Origin: Pseudomonadota bacterium
GTDB lineage: Bacteria > Pseudomonadota > Gammaproteobacteria > Berkiellales > Berkiellaceae
Assembly (NCBI GenBank): GCA_018242045.1
Contig: JAFECR010000001.1
Span: 29,279-77,717, forward strand
Direction of reading: 5' to 3'
DNA: 48,439 nt
Under the pieces are notes generated by a model. It searched no databases. It had not been told where the DNA came from and saw only the letters and a program-made list of their open reading frames with translations. How positions within the stretch are numbered: the first letter of the stretch is position 1; each line of letters opens with the position of its first letter. A program made the position numbers and the translations under genes. Positions 7,846 through 16,959 of the stretch are shown piece after piece.

Positions 7846-8136
7846 TTAGTCTGCCATTTGAACCCATCTTGTTAGAGAATCAATTATTTTTTGCGCCTGA
7901 TCTTTGCTTGAGATATTAAACTTGGATTTTGGGCGATATTCATTATTTTTCTTTTGGTAACGACGAATACTATATTTTTCAGGCCCATAACTTTCCTTTC
8001 TTTTATCCCAATCTTGATATTTAAAAATAATAGTAGCCCAAGCACCTTTCGTTAAAATAACTTTGTCAAGTTCTTTTATAGTGACAACGCCTTCATCAAC
8101 GTACTCGATAGTGATGTCTTCAACCTTAGATGCCAT
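7846..8136 (-). CDS. Small conserved soluble protein, function unknown
   Basis: A 96-residue protein beginning MASKVEDITIEYVDEG, with ILTKGAWATIIFKYQDWD, YGPEKYSIRRYQKKN and KFNISSKDQAQKIIDSL. I associate this pattern with a widespread small family of uncharacterised proteobacterial proteins; I cannot name a function. It has no signal peptide or membrane segment and is rich in Lys, Asp and aromatic residues. It stands alone, convergent with the phosphatase-like gene and 66 bases past the end of the Sel1 gene. Confidence 0.82.
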   Translation of the reverse strand: MASKVEDITIEYVDEGVVTIKELDKVILTKGAWATIIFKYQDWDKRKESYGPEKYSIRRYQKKNNEYRPKSKFNISSKDQAQKIIDSLTRWVQMAD

Positions 8137-8186
8137 AACTTTGATCCTCTAGTTAATTGCTCAATTATAATTTCCGAATTGCTAAA

Positions 8187-8205
8187 GTGGGAAGAGTATA
8201 TACTA
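8187..8205. repeat. Head fragment of the dispersed intergenic repeat
   Basis: AAGTGGGAAGAGTATATACT matches the head of the repeats at 24700-24816 and 33698-33822. The last bases overlap the TAG stop codon of the Sel1-repeat gene (8203-8205). Confidence 0.6.
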
Positions 8206-10260
8206 CTTAACACTTTCTTTTACCCCACCTTGCATTTGTTTTTTTGTTAGTTCTTCAATCAACTTTTGAGCTTTTTCTAATTCTTGTGGGGACAATAGAT
8301 TTAACTGTTTGTCTCTTTCCTTTGCAATTTCAGCGTTTCCACCAGAAGAGGCTAATTTAAACCAAGCATAAGCGCTAGCATTATCTTTTTTAACGCCATT
8401 TCCATCCCGATATAGTTTGGCTAGCTCGTTTTGTGCTTCTCTGTCACCATGTAATGCCGCTTTTTCAAAATACGACGCCGCCAACGAAGCATTTTGCGCA
8501 ACTCCCCGTCCATTCAAGTAACTTAATCCTAATTCAAATTCAGCCGCTACTTGCTCTTGCTTAGCGGCTTGTTCAAATAATTTGGTCGCAGCAACTTCAT
8601 CTTTAGGTAATACGGTCCCTTTTAGGTACCCTTCACCGAGATAGAATTGTGAATCTTTAAAACCCTGCTTAGCTGCAAGTGATGCCCATCTGATGGATTC
8701 CTTTTCATTGGCATCAACACCAATACCTTCGGCGTACATCCGCGCTAATTCATTTTGTGCAGCACCATCTCCACTTTCAGCGCCTTTAATAAACCACTCT
8801 TTTGCTTTAGTCGCATTTTGGGCTTCTATGATGCCGTCTCGATAACAAGTACCATAACTAAAATAAGCTGCAGGATATTTCAAATCCGCAGCCTTCTTAA
8901 AATATTCACAAGCCTTTTTTGTATCTTGCTGATAGTCCTTATCTCCTTTTGCATAAGCATTGCCAATATAAAAGATTGCTTCTGGTAATGCTTTATCTAA
9001 TGCTTTCTTGAGGTATTTTTTTGCATCACCCTGTTGCGCACTTGTCCCATAACCTTCGCTATAGTAAGCGAATAATTTAAAATTAGCCCTGGGTTCACCT
9101 TTGGCTGCTGCTTTTTCAAACCATTCTAATGCTTTGAGCCTATCAGCTTGCATGCCAAATCCTTTTTCGAATGCCACCCCCAGCTCATACATTGCCGGTA
9201 TAGAACCTTTAGCCGCAGCTTGCTCAAGGATCTCGTTAGATTTTGCAAAATCAGCCGGAACTATTTCACCATCTCGATACATTTTGGCTAAAGCAATTAG
9301 CCCTTTTTCATCGCCATTTTTAGCTGCAAGCGTTATCCATTTCACAGCTTGCGTTTTATTTTGTTCAACACCTTCGCCTTTCTCATAAGCTTGTGCAATG
9401 ATTAAGGCAGCCTCTACGTTGCCATAATTTGCGGCTTGCTCAAAATATGCCATTGCTTTTTGCAGATTTTTAGGAACACCAAGACCATTTTGGTAAATCA
9501 GGCCAAGTACAAAGTACGCAGGATCATATTTGTCTTTTGCGGCAGCTTCAAATAAATCTAATGCTTTATCATCATCTTGAGGAACACCTTGGCCTTTACT
9601 GTAATTCAATCCTAAGGCATATTTAGCAGGCGCGTAATTCTTTTCTATGGCTTTAGCAAACCATTTATTTGCAAGCATAAAATTTTTATCAACACCTAAG
9701 CCTTCATTATAAATAAGTCCTAAATTATATTGAGAAGCAACATCATTAGCTTGCGCTGCTTTTTCAAACCAACCAAGCGCTTGAAAATAATTACGAGGAA
9801 CGCCGATACCATTGAGCAAACAAATGCCAAGATTGTATTGAGCTTGAACATTTCCTTGTTCTGCTGATTTTCTAAACCATTCTACGGCTTTAGCATCATT
9901 CTTATCCGTACCTTGCCCTCTCATATACATCATCCCAAGACTTAGTTGGGCATCAGGATTTCCATCTTTTGCAATAATAAGCGTGCCATCAAAATCTTTT
10001 TTAAGTTTCTGATCTTGGGTTAAAACACCCTGGGCGGTATTGTCCGGCAAGCTTTGCGTTTTTGGTAACAAACTTGGTTGTTCTGCCACATTTGCTGCCC
10101 CCATAAGAAAGAAACTGGCACTAATTAAAATGCTAGCACTTAGCCCTTTTACGATTAAAATATCGTTTTTGATACTGTTCTTATTTTGATTTTTGATCAT
10201 TTTCACAACTCGCCAAGCATTTGATAATGGTATAAAAATAGCAACAAGCTTACCAACCAT
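8203..10260 (-). CDS. Secreted Sel1-repeat (tetratricopeptide-like) protein
   Basis: About 15 consecutive Sel1-like repeats of 36 residues run from about residue 100 to 640. Each has the pattern A-x-Y-x-LG-x-x-Y-x-x-G-x-GV-x-x-(N/D)-x-x-KA-x-x-WF-x-x-AA-x-x-G. A hydrophobic stretch (ILISASFFLMGAA) around residues 44-56 looks like a signal sequence. A start at ATG 10200 (MIKNQNKNS) would put it nearer the N-terminus, while the longer start at 10260 has AGGG upstream; I list the longer form. Sel1 proteins are protein-interaction scaffolds; secreted examples in Legionella (LpnE, EnhC) help host entry. A similar role here is inference. The TAG stop lies inside a copy of the dispersed intergenic repeat. 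Confidence 0.9.
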   Translation of the reverse strand: MVGKLVAIFIPLSNAWRVVKMIKNQNKNSIKNDILIVKGLSASILISASFFLMGAANVAEQPSLLPKTQSLPDNTAQGVLTQDQKLKKDFDGTLIIAKDGNPDAQLSLGMMYMRGQGTDKNDAKAVEWFRKSAEQGNVQAQYNLGICLLNGIGVPRNYFQALGWFEKAAQANDVASQYNLGLIYNEGLGVDKNFMLANKWFAKAIEKNYAPAKYALGLNYSKGQGVPQDDDKALDLFEAAAKDKYDPAYFVLGLIYQNGLGVPKNLQKAMAYFEQAANYGNVEAALIIAQAYEKGEGVEQNKTQAVKWITLAAKNGDEKGLIALAKMYRDGEIVPADFAKSNEILEQAAAKGSIPAMYELGVAFEKGFGMQADRLKALEWFEKAAAKGEPRANFKLFAYYSEGYGTSAQQGDAKKYLKKALDKALPEAIFYIGNAYAKGDKDYQQDTKKACEYFKKAADLKYPAAYFSYGTCYRDGIIEAQNATKAKEWFIKGAESGDGAAQNELARMYAEGIGVDANEKESIRWASLAAKQGFKDSQFYLGEGYLKGTVLPKDEVAATKLFEQAAKQEQVAAEFELGLSYLNGRGVAQNASLAASYFEKAALHGDREAQNELAKLYRDGNGVKKDNASAYAWFKLASSGGNAEIAKERDKQLNLLSPQELEKAQKLIEELTKKQMQGGVKESVK

Positions 10261-10394
10261 TCAGATCGGCACCCTGCAGTCTTTTATTTAATCGCAATTT
10301 TGCCCTATTGAAAAAGTGATCTGCAAACTTTATGATTGGCCTGCATTGACTATAAGCAATGACAGTAAACTTACATTGAAATGAGGACTTGATC

Positions 10395-11120
10395 ATGCGA
10401 CAGGTACCTATCCCCTTTCTTTCTTATTTAATTATTGGCGATGGCCGAATGGCCAAGCATTTTTGCCATTATTTAAACCTGCTCAACCTTCCTTTTTTTC
10501 AATGGGCAAGAAATAAACACCCCCATGAAACTTTATTAAAACAATGTGCCTTAGCCTCACATATACTTATATTGATAAGCGATACACAAATTGCGTCAAT
10601 CGCCAAGCAAATTCCACAACAAGAAAATCAGATAATATTGCACTTTTCAGGAAATTTAACACTAGATTCTATTTATAGTGCACACCCTTTAGGCACTTTT
10701 AGTCACACTTTATATACCCTAGAAGAATATCTCGCACTCCCTTTTATTCTTGAATCTCATGGTCCGCCCCTTTGCTCATTATTACCGGGCTTAACCAATG
10801 ACGCTTATTTTATCCCCAAGGCATTAAAATCTTATTATCATGCCTTGTGTGTGCTTAGTGCTAATTTTACTTGTATTTTATGGAAAAAATTTTTTCATGA
10901 ATTACATAACACACTGAATTTACCCCCCACAATTGGCTTACCTTATTTAACCCAAACCTTGCAAAATATTCAAAAAAATCCAAATGGTGCATTAACAGGA
11001 CCACTTGCTAGAAATGATCAACAAACCATTCAAGGTAATTTAACTGCGTTAAAGAACGATCCTTTCTTTGATATATACAACGCGTTCGTAAATTTATTTA
11101 AACATGAGGTTAAATCATGA
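10395..11120 (+). CDS. panG: PanG-type ketopantoate reductase (Rossmann fold)
   Basis: This 241-residue protein has an N-terminal dinucleotide fold (YLIIGDGRMAKHF), HFSGNLTLD, SAHPLGTFS and a helical C-terminal domain with GALTGPLARND. It is distinct from classical PanE but resembles the alternative ketopantoate reductase PanG described in Francisella. It would reduce 2-dehydropantoate to pantoate with NAD(P)H. The location directly before panB (ATGA overlap) and panC supports this, as no panE is seen. The ATG at 10395 lies 7 bases after GAGGA and is preferred to the TTG at 10389. Confidence 0.82.
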   Translation: MRQVPIPFLSYLIIGDGRMAKHFCHYLNLLNLPFFQWARNKHPHETLLKQCALASHILILISDTQIASIAKQIPQQENQIILHFSGNLTLDSIYSAHPLGTFSHTLYTLEEYLALPFILESHGPPLCSLLPGLTNDAYFIPKALKSYYHALCVLSANFTCILWKKFFHELHNTLNLPPTIGLPYLTQTLQNIQKNPNGALTGPLARNDQQTIQGNLTALKNDPFFDIYNAFVNLFKHEVKS

Positions 11121-11902
11121 ACATACTTGATTTTCAGAAAATGAAAAATATGAACCAAAAAATTAGCATGGTTACATGTTATGACTACTGGTCGGCACAA
11201 GTATTAAATAGCAGTTATATCGATTGTATTTTGGTGGGGGACTCTGCTGCGATGGTTATCCATGGCTACAAAACCACAGTACCAGCGACTGTCAACATGA
11301 TGCTCTTTCATCTCAAAGCAGTCACCAAAGGGGCACCAAACAAATTTATTATTGGCGATTTACCTTTTTGCTCTTACCGAAAAGGATTGAGCAAAACCAT
11401 GGGAACCGTAGATGAAATGATGAAAGCTGGAGCACATGCCATCAAACTTGAAGGCGCCGATGATAATCTTAAAATCATTCATCATATCGTAAAATCAGGG
11501 ATCCCTGTAATGGGTCATCTTGGATTAACACCACAATCTGTTCATGCTTTTGGTGGTTTTAAAGTTCAAGGTAAAGATGAAAGTTCTGCGTCTAAAATTA
11601 TTGAGCAAGCAAAATCTTTAGAAGAGGCAGGTTGCTTTGCCATCGTGCTAGAGTGTATTCCCTATTTACTTGCGCAAACCATTACAGAATCCCTCACTAT
11701 TCCAACCATTGGCATAGGCGCAGGCCCATACACATCTGGTCAAGTATTAGTTTTTCAAGATTTGCTAGGATTGCAAAATGAAAAGAGGCCTAAATTTTTA
11801 AAAACCTATCTTGACGGGTTTAACCTGGTAAAGTCGTCATTAAATCGGTTCAATGACGAGGTTAAAAACAATACTTTCCCAATCATTGAACAAAGTTATT
11901 AA
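11117..11902 (+). CDS. panB: 3-methyl-2-oxobutanoate hydroxymethyltransferase
   Basis: A 261-residue PanB, the usual length. Motifs: SMVTCYDYWSA, CILVGDSAAMVIHGY (metal-binding Asp), IIGDLPF, GAHAIKLEGA, PVMGHLGLTPQSVHAFGGF, CFAIVLECIP and PTIGIGAGPYTSGQVLVFQD. It transfers a hydroxymethyl group from 5,10-methylene-THF to alpha-ketoisovalerate, giving ketopantoate, in the cytosol. It overlaps panG by four bases and panC follows 27 bases later, so the three form an operon. Confidence 0.96.
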   Translation: MNILDFQKMKNMNQKISMVTCYDYWSAQVLNSSYIDCILVGDSAAMVIHGYKTTVPATVNMMLFHLKAVTKGAPNKFIIGDLPFCSYRKGLSKTMGTVDEMMKAGAHAIKLEGADDNLKIIHHIVKSGIPVMGHLGLTPQSVHAFGGFKVQGKDESSASKIIEQAKSLEEAGCFAIVLECIPYLLAQTITESLTIPTIGIGAGPYTSGQVLVFQDLLGLQNEKRPKFLKTYLDGFNLVKSSLNRFNDEVKNNTFPIIEQSY

Positions 11903-11929
11903 GACAGCAATAGGAAGTTTAAATTTAAA

Positions 11930-12709
11930 ATGAAAAATTCTAGACTCAAGCCTAGGGTAATCACCGCCATCAAATCTTGGCAACGTTTACGAAGTAGTCT
12001 TCCAAGTAATCAAACTGTTGGTTTTGTACCCACCTTAGGCAATCTTCATCAAGGACATGCCAGCTTATTGCGCAAAGCCAGAGATAATAATGATTTTTGT
12101 GTACTGAGTATATTTGTGAATCCTACACAATTTAATGATCCTAACGATTATCTGTTATACCCCAAAACCATAGAACAAGATATTCGTATTGCCATGGATT
12201 TAGGAATAGATTACATTTTTTTGCCCGAAAGCAAAGCAATGTATGCCGATGAGTACAACTACAAAGTACAAGAAAACAATATTAGCCAAATCCTGGAAGG
12301 AAAATATCGCCCTCAGCATTTTGAGGGGGTATTAACCATCGTTTTAAAATTATTTTCTCTGATAAAACCGCATCGTGCGTATTTTGGAGAAAAAGATTTT
12401 CAACAGTTATCCCTTATACAAGGCATGGTGGAAGCCTTTTTTATGGATATTGAAATTATCCCTTGCCAAACAATTCGACATCAAAGCGGTCTAGCCATGA
12501 GTTCAAGAAACAGCAGGCTCAGCCAAACTGCGCTAGCCAAAAGCTATTTGTTGGCCAAATACCTTAGTTCTGGCAAAAGTTTATTCGAAATTAAAGCAGC
12601 TTTAGAAAGAGCAGGGTTTCAAGTAGAGTATCTTGAAAAATGGAAAAGTAGACTACATGCTGCGGTTTATCTTGATAACGTAAGATTAATCGATAATGTC
12701 CTCTTGTAA
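11930..12709 (+). CDS. panC: Pantothenate synthetase
   Basis: A 259-residue class-I-like adenylate-forming ligase that joins pantoate and beta-alanine using ATP. The nucleotide-binding region reads VGFVPTLGNLHQGHASLL, where most PanC proteins have MGALHxGH, so the HxGH core is kept. Further motifs are SIFVNPTQFND, YFGEKDFQQL and the C-terminal LAMSSRNSRLS. It is the third gene of the pan operon; panD, the source of beta-alanine, is absent from the window. The 3' end overlaps the convergent small gene at 12686-12868 by 24 bases. Confidence 0.95.
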   Translation: MKNSRLKPRVITAIKSWQRLRSSLPSNQTVGFVPTLGNLHQGHASLLRKARDNNDFCVLSIFVNPTQFNDPNDYLLYPKTIEQDIRIAMDLGIDYIFLPESKAMYADEYNYKVQENNISQILEGKYRPQHFEGVLTIVLKLFSLIKPHRAYFGEKDFQQLSLIQGMVEAFFMDIEIIPCQTIRHQSGLAMSSRNSRLSQTALAKSYLLAKYLSSGKSLFEIKAALERAGFQVEYLEKWKSRLHAAVYLDNVRLIDNVLL

Positions 12710-12868
12710 GGCATCTTGTTGACAGTGTCTACACTTGGGTGTTTTATTTAACTCAATATACCAATCTAGTTCTTCATCCCAATATTTCACAAGATATTGT
12801 TGAGCACATTTATCACAGAGTTGAGTGACATCGTTTTGAGAATCGTTTGTTAAAGTAGCTAAAGTCAT
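12686..12868 (-). CDS. Small CxxC zinc-ribbon-like protein
   Basis: About 60 residues (MTLATLTN start; a GTG four codons upstream is also possible). Two CxxC pairs, CDKC and CRHC, are about 29 residues apart and predict a structural zinc ribbon. The middle is acidic and aromatic (YWDEELDWYIEL). It is a convergent gene overlapping the last 24 bases of panC, which supports a real but compact locus. Function unknown. Confidence 0.6.
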   Translation of the reverse strand: MTLATLTNDSQNDVTQLCDKCAQQYLVKYWDEELDWYIELNKTPKCRHCQQDALQEDIID

Positions 12869-12994
12869 TTTGATACTCACTTAGTAAGCTAGCATGTATT
12901 GATTTTATTATAAAATGTATTTTATAATTTTTTCAGTTCTAGATCGCGTGTATACTCGCGCCAGTCCAATAGGACAGGAAGGTTAAATCCAAAA

Positions 12995-13771
12995 ATGATG
13001 CTTTTATGCTTAGATGTTGGCAATACTCATATTTACGGGGGCCTTTTTCAAGGCGAACAACTTGCTTTTCAGTTTCGCTATCCAAGTAAAAATTGCTGTA
13101 CTTCGGATGAACTTGGCATTTTTTTAAAAAGCTACTTAAGAGAAATCGGAATAGAGCCTGCCAATGTTAAACAAGTTGCATTTTGCTCTGTTGTTCCTTC
13201 CTTAGATTATTCAATACGATCTGCCTTTGTTAAATACTTTTCAATCGATCCTTTTGTATTACAAGCAGGCATTAAAACCGGATTACAAATTAAATATAAA
13301 AATCCAACTGAAGTTGGCGCAGACAGGATAGCCAATGCTATTGCTGCGCTTCATCTTTTCCCTCAAAAAAATGTCATCATTGTCGATTTAGGCACAGCCA
13401 CATCATTTGAAGTGATTTCTTCAAGTGGAGCCTTTTTAGGTGGTGCTATTATTCCTGGCTTGCAAATGCAAATGCGAGCTTTAAATGAAAAAACGGCAAA
13501 CCTTCCACCAGTTCGTATCTTAAGACCAGGGGTCGCTTTAGGCCAATCGACACTAACCAATATTCAATCAGGACTTTATTATGGTCATAAAGGAGCGATA
13601 AAAGAATTGTTGACGACCATCACAAATGAAATGTTTATGGACAAGCCGCCGGTGATTATTGGCACCGGAGGATTTGCTTATTTATTTGAAGAAGATGGTT
13701 TGTTTGATACTATATTTCCAGATTTGGTACTCCATGGCTTGCGTATTGCTTATGCAAAGAATCATCCTTGA
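12995..13771 (+). CDS. coaX: Type III pantothenate kinase
   Basis: A 258-residue protein of the ASKHA fold: MLLCLDVGNTHIYGGLF (phosphate 1), VGADRIANAIAALHLFP, IIVDLGTATSFEVIS (phosphate 2), GGAIIPGLQMQMRAL and IIGTGGFA (adenosine). CoaX phosphorylates pantothenate, the first committed step of CoA synthesis, is insensitive to CoA feedback, and needs a monovalent cation in characterised members. It sits about 285 bases after panC, completing a pantothenate-to-CoA neighbourhood. Its own AGGAAGG lies about 10-13 bases upstream. Confidence 0.94.
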   Translation: MMLLCLDVGNTHIYGGLFQGEQLAFQFRYPSKNCCTSDELGIFLKSYLREIGIEPANVKQVAFCSVVPSLDYSIRSAFVKYFSIDPFVLQAGIKTGLQIKYKNPTEVGADRIANAIAALHLFPQKNVIIVDLGTATSFEVISSSGAFLGGAIIPGLQMQMRALNEKTANLPPVRILRPGVALGQSTLTNIQSGLYYGHKGAIKELLTTITNEMFMDKPPVIIGTGGFAYLFEEDGLFDTIFPDLVLHGLRIAYAKNHP

Positions 13772-13819
13772 TGTGAAACCCTATGTTTCTAGATACTGCG
13801 CATAAAGTCTGAGCGATCC

Positions 13820-13865
13820 CCGCAAAATTCCTTTACCCCAGTGACATCCCTCGGAGTATATACTC
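13820..13865. repeat. Partial copy of the dispersed intergenic repeat between coaX and a convergent gene
   Basis: GCGATCCCC, then CCCCAGTGACATCCCTCG and the palindrome GAGTATATACTC (13854-13865) echo the body and head of the fuller copy at 24700-24816. It lies between two convergent gene ends. Confidence 0.5.
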
Positions 13866-13868
13866 TTG

Positions 13869-15092
13869 TTACATAGATGGTTTTGAGAATTTATCATCCA
13901 AAACATACGCAATGAGATTTTGCTTGGTATAAGTTTTAGTGGCTCGACGAAACCCGTCCAATAAGGCAAACTGTTTTTTGAGTGCTTGCTTTTGCTCTTC
14001 TTCATTTAATTTAGGATCCCAATTAACTTTGCGTTGTATACTTTCAAGACAATCAGGCACATCTTTCCCTTCACCAAGTAACACACAAATTTCACGCTTT
14101 AAGGCAATGATTTTATCTTTATATTTTTCGTTTAAGGGGTTTTCTTCTTCATTATTATCTTGTTTTACAACGAGTTTGGGAGTTTCTGGATTTTTTTCTT
14201 TAATATCAGCATTTTGATGCGCTAATTTCGTTTGATCCAATGCTTCTTGATATATTTCATCTTCTGCATCACCAGCCATAAACGCCAATGCTTCATCAAC
14301 AGCGTCGCCTTGATTCAAATTTTCAAACTCAGCTGCAAAAATCTGATTTTCAAGCTCTGTTTCTTGTTTTTTGATAATTTCATTACCTTCAATCAATAAC
14401 TGCTCAAAATTTTCTTGGACATTTTGCCATATTGTTAGAAAACAACTAAATTGATTCACATAAGAATGCTGATTTTGTGCAAAATGATCCTGAACATAGG
14501 CAAACATCCATTTTTGCTTTTTTGGGTTTAAAGCAAGATAAGCTTCACATAGATAGTCAAAATCAATCTTTTTCAAATTGGAAACAGTAATAGGACATTC
14601 CTGCCAAAATTGATCAAAATTTTGTTCCAAACCAATAATGATAGTATCTTGAATTCCTAAAATTCCTGCGAAAGAAAGAATTTTATCTAGCAATGCTTGT
14701 CGCTCAGGTGCTCTTTTATAACCAACATTGGTATTTTTGGGATTATTTGAAATTGGTGCGCTCGAGTTGCTTGACGCAACAAAAGTATTCGAACTCGATG
14801 TATTTGAAGATTTTGAAGTGTCCTGAGCATTCGAAGAATTAGAATTTGTGTTTAAAACCTCTGGTTTAGCTGAATTGGCTTTTATGGCAGATCCGTGTTT
14901 TTTTTCAAAGTCTTGTTTTGTCTTTTCCAGCTGTTGCAGAAATTGTTCGTCACCAGTGCTTAAAAGAGAATTTGGTTTATTGTTAGACATTTCATTTTTC
15001 GATGGTGTCTTTTTTGATGTTGATTGACTCGATACCAGATTTAAAATACGAGTTTTAAAATTTAAAATACGAGTTTTAAAAAAATTTAACAC
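13869..15092 (-). CDS. Unknown Ser/Asn-rich, largely helical protein
   Basis: The preferred start is GTG 15092, 9 bases after GGAG; a TTG at 15107 would add five residues but has no ribosome-binding site. The N-terminus carries an exact tandem duplication FKTRILNFKTRILN (a 21-bp repeat at 15040-15081). Residues about 30-130 are low-complexity Ser/Asn/Thr/Lys. About 135-260 forms a compact helical region with FDQFWQECP and WMFAYVQDHF. The C-terminal third is acidic and coiled-coil-like. No signal peptide or membrane helix. Family not recognised. The disordered N-terminus and helical core resemble many secreted effectors in style only. Confidence 0.78.
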   Translation of the reverse strand: MLNFFKTRILNFKTRILNLVSSQSTSKKTPSKNEMSNNKPNSLLSTGDEQFLQQLEKTKQDFEKKHGSAIKANSAKPEVLNTNSNSSNAQDTSKSSNTSSSNTFVASSNSSAPISNNPKNTNVGYKRAPERQALLDKILSFAGILGIQDTIIIGLEQNFDQFWQECPITVSNLKKIDFDYLCEAYLALNPKKQKWMFAYVQDHFAQNQHSYVNQFSCFLTIWQNVQENFEQLLIEGNEIIKKQETELENQIFAAEFENLNQGDAVDEALAFMAGDAEDEIYQEALDQTKLAHQNADIKEKNPETPKLVVKQDNNEEENPLNEKYKDKIIALKREICVLLGEGKDVPDCLESIQRKVNWDPKLNEEEQKQALKKQFALLDGFRRATKTYTKQNLIAYVLDDKFSKPSM

Positions 15093-15212
15093 GGGGATAT
15101 TCTCCAAAGGGAATTAATAGTATGTATACTAACACCCTTTAAATTAAGAAGAAACCTCTTAATTTATTTTTGGGCTATCTCAAACATCTGTAAAGTTATT
15201 CAACTTAATTAA

Positions 15213-15244
15213 TATAAGTGCCATGCTTTCACCAGGCACTTATA
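15213..15244 (-). terminator. Hairpin downstream of ispG
   Basis: Perfect 10-base arms TATAAGTGCC (15213-15222) and GGCACTTATA (15235-15244) around a 12-base loop, 26 bases beyond the ispG stop. On the minus strand it is followed by an AT-rich stretch but only a weak T-run, so termination is probable, not certain. Confidence 0.5.
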
Positions 15245-15269
15245 CGTTAAGCAGGAAGCGCAAAAACCC

Positions 15270-16517
15270 CTAGGCAATTGCAGAATATTTATTTTCAATA
15301 TATTGCTGAATTATCTCTATAAATTCATTTGCAATATTGTCTCCTCGCAAAATTTTAAACTTCTTCCCATCGACAAAAACAGGAGCAGCAGGAGATTCTC
15401 CAGTACCAGGTAAGCTTATCCCGATATCTGCATGCTTGCTTTCTCCGGGGCCATTTACAACACAGCCCATAACAGCAAGTTTAAGATTCTCTACGCCTGG
15501 GTATTTCACCCGCCAAACGGGCATACTATCTCGCACATGATGCTGGATTTTTTGAGCTAATTCTTGGAAAAAGGTGCTCGAGGTGCGTCCACAGCTAGGG
15601 CAAGCAGTAACCATCGGGCTAAAGGCTCTCAACTCTAACGATTGTAAAATTTCTTGGCAAACCAATACCTCTTTAGTGCGATCTCCACCTGGCTCTGGCG
15701 TCAGTGAAGCACGGATGGTGTCACCAATGCCTTGTTGTAGCAAAATCCCAAATGCAGCAGCGGTTGCAACAATCCCTTTGCTGTCCATACCTGCTTCGGT
15801 AAGTCCCAAATGCAGTGCATAATCACTGCGCCTAGCAAGTTCAATGTAAAGCGAAACCAATTCTTGTACTTTACTTACTTTGCACGCCAAAATAATTTTA
15901 TCTTTACTCATCCCTAAGTTTTGAGCCTGTTTAGCACTTGCTAAGGCTGAAATAATAAGGGCTTCTCTTGTGACGTCTTCAGCATTTTTGGGTTCTGATA
16001 ACTTTGCATTTTCATCCATCAATCTGACAACGAGATCTTGATCCAAGCTACCCCAGTTAACGCCAATTCGCACTGGTTTATCATGTTTTAAAGCAACCTC
16101 AATCATTGTGCTAAAGTTGACATCATGTTTATCACCAAACCCAACATTTCCAGGATTGATACGATATTTAGCAAGCCTTTGCGCGCAGTCGGGAAATTGT
16201 GTCAACAGTTGATGACCAATATAATGGAAATCACCTATTAATAAAGGCTCATCCCAACCCATTTGTACAAGCCTATCAAATATATATGGCACAGCTTTAG
16301 CAGCTTCTTTGTTATTAACAGTGATTCGAACTAATTCGGAGCCGGCTTTATAAAGTTGATAACTTTGAAGCGCCGTTGCTTCAATATCAGCGGTATCCGT
16401 GCTGGTCATGGACTGAACTACAATGGGCGCCCCTCCGCCAATGGTTACCTTGCCAATTTTGACGGGGACTGTTTTATGGCGAGGCTGTAAAATCGCCCCA
16501 GAGAATCTTTCTATCAT
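15270..16517 (-). CDS. ispG: 4-hydroxy-3-methylbut-2-en-1-yl diphosphate synthase
   Basis: A 415-residue IspG (GcpE), the two-domain bacterial type. The TIM-barrel part has [48 protein letters not shown] and [13 protein letters not shown]. The C-terminal 4Fe-4S part has CPSCGR (about residue 305) and the third cysteine in [10 protein letters not shown] (about 350). It catalyses the reductive ring opening of MEcPP to HMBPP in the MEP isoprenoid pathway. ispD and ispF, acting upstream in the same pathway, lie 20 kb away in the window. It appears monocistronic, with a hairpin after its stop. Confidence 0.97.
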   Translation of the reverse strand: MIERFSGAILQPRHKTVPVKIGKVTIGGGAPIVVQSMTSTDTADIEATALQSYQLYKAGSELVRITVNNKEAAKAVPYIFDRLVQMGWDEPLLIGDFHYIGHQLLTQFPDCAQRLAKYRINPGNVGFGDKHDVNFSTMIEVALKHDKPVRIGVNWGSLDQDLVVRLMDENAKLSEPKNAEDVTREALIISALASAKQAQNLGMSKDKIILACKVSKVQELVSLYIELARRSDYALHLGLTEAGMDSKGIVATAAAFGILLQQGIGDTIRASLTPEPGGDRTKEVLVCQEILQSLELRAFSPMVTACPSCGRTSSTFFQELAQKIQHHVRDSMPVWRVKYPGVENLKLAVMGCVVNGPGESKHADIGISLPGTGESPAAPVFVDGKKFKILRGDNIANEFIEIIQQYIENKYSAIA

Positions 16518-16692
16518 CCTGGTGTCCTCAACTTAATTAGTTATTCATATAACTTTTTGTTTTTTAACATATTCATCATAACATGTTTCATTATTGGTCT
16601 CTATTCTCTAAAAATAACGCAATAGTTACTAGACTAAATGCCACTTTGATCCATACCCTGATAAATTAAGGAACCACGCAAAGGATAAGCAC

Positions 16693-16947
16693 ATGCAATA
16701 TAGCGAAGCAGATAATCTCAACGATGTGTACACAAAATCAAACAATGCAACTGACGCTCCAAGTCATTTTGCATTTTATATGCACCACCTAGCACAACTT
16801 GATAAACTCTTAAGCTTGGTATCGCTTTTAAAAAAGGAAAATAAGCAGTTGCGTCAGTTATTACAAATAAACAAGATTGAGATTGCCGCCTCTGAAGGTA
16901 TATCGCAACTTAAACCTAAAATAACGTGCTGGACTTCAAAAGGCTAA
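16693..16947 (+). CDS. Small protein with a leucine-zipper-like helix
   Basis: 84 residues, preceded by AAAGGA 8-9 bases before the ATG. Residues about 28-56 (HLAQLDKLLSLVSLLKKENK and on) carry Leu at heptad spacing and predict a short parallel coiled coil, similar in style to SlyX or ZapB. No signal peptide or membrane helix. Family not recognised. It converges with the membrane protein at 16960. Confidence 0.6.
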   Translation: MQYSEADNLNDVYTKSNNATDAPSHFAFYMHHLAQLDKLLSLVSLLKKENKQLRQLLQINKIEIAASEGISQLKPKITCWTSKG

Positions 16948-16959
16948 AGATGATTAGCC

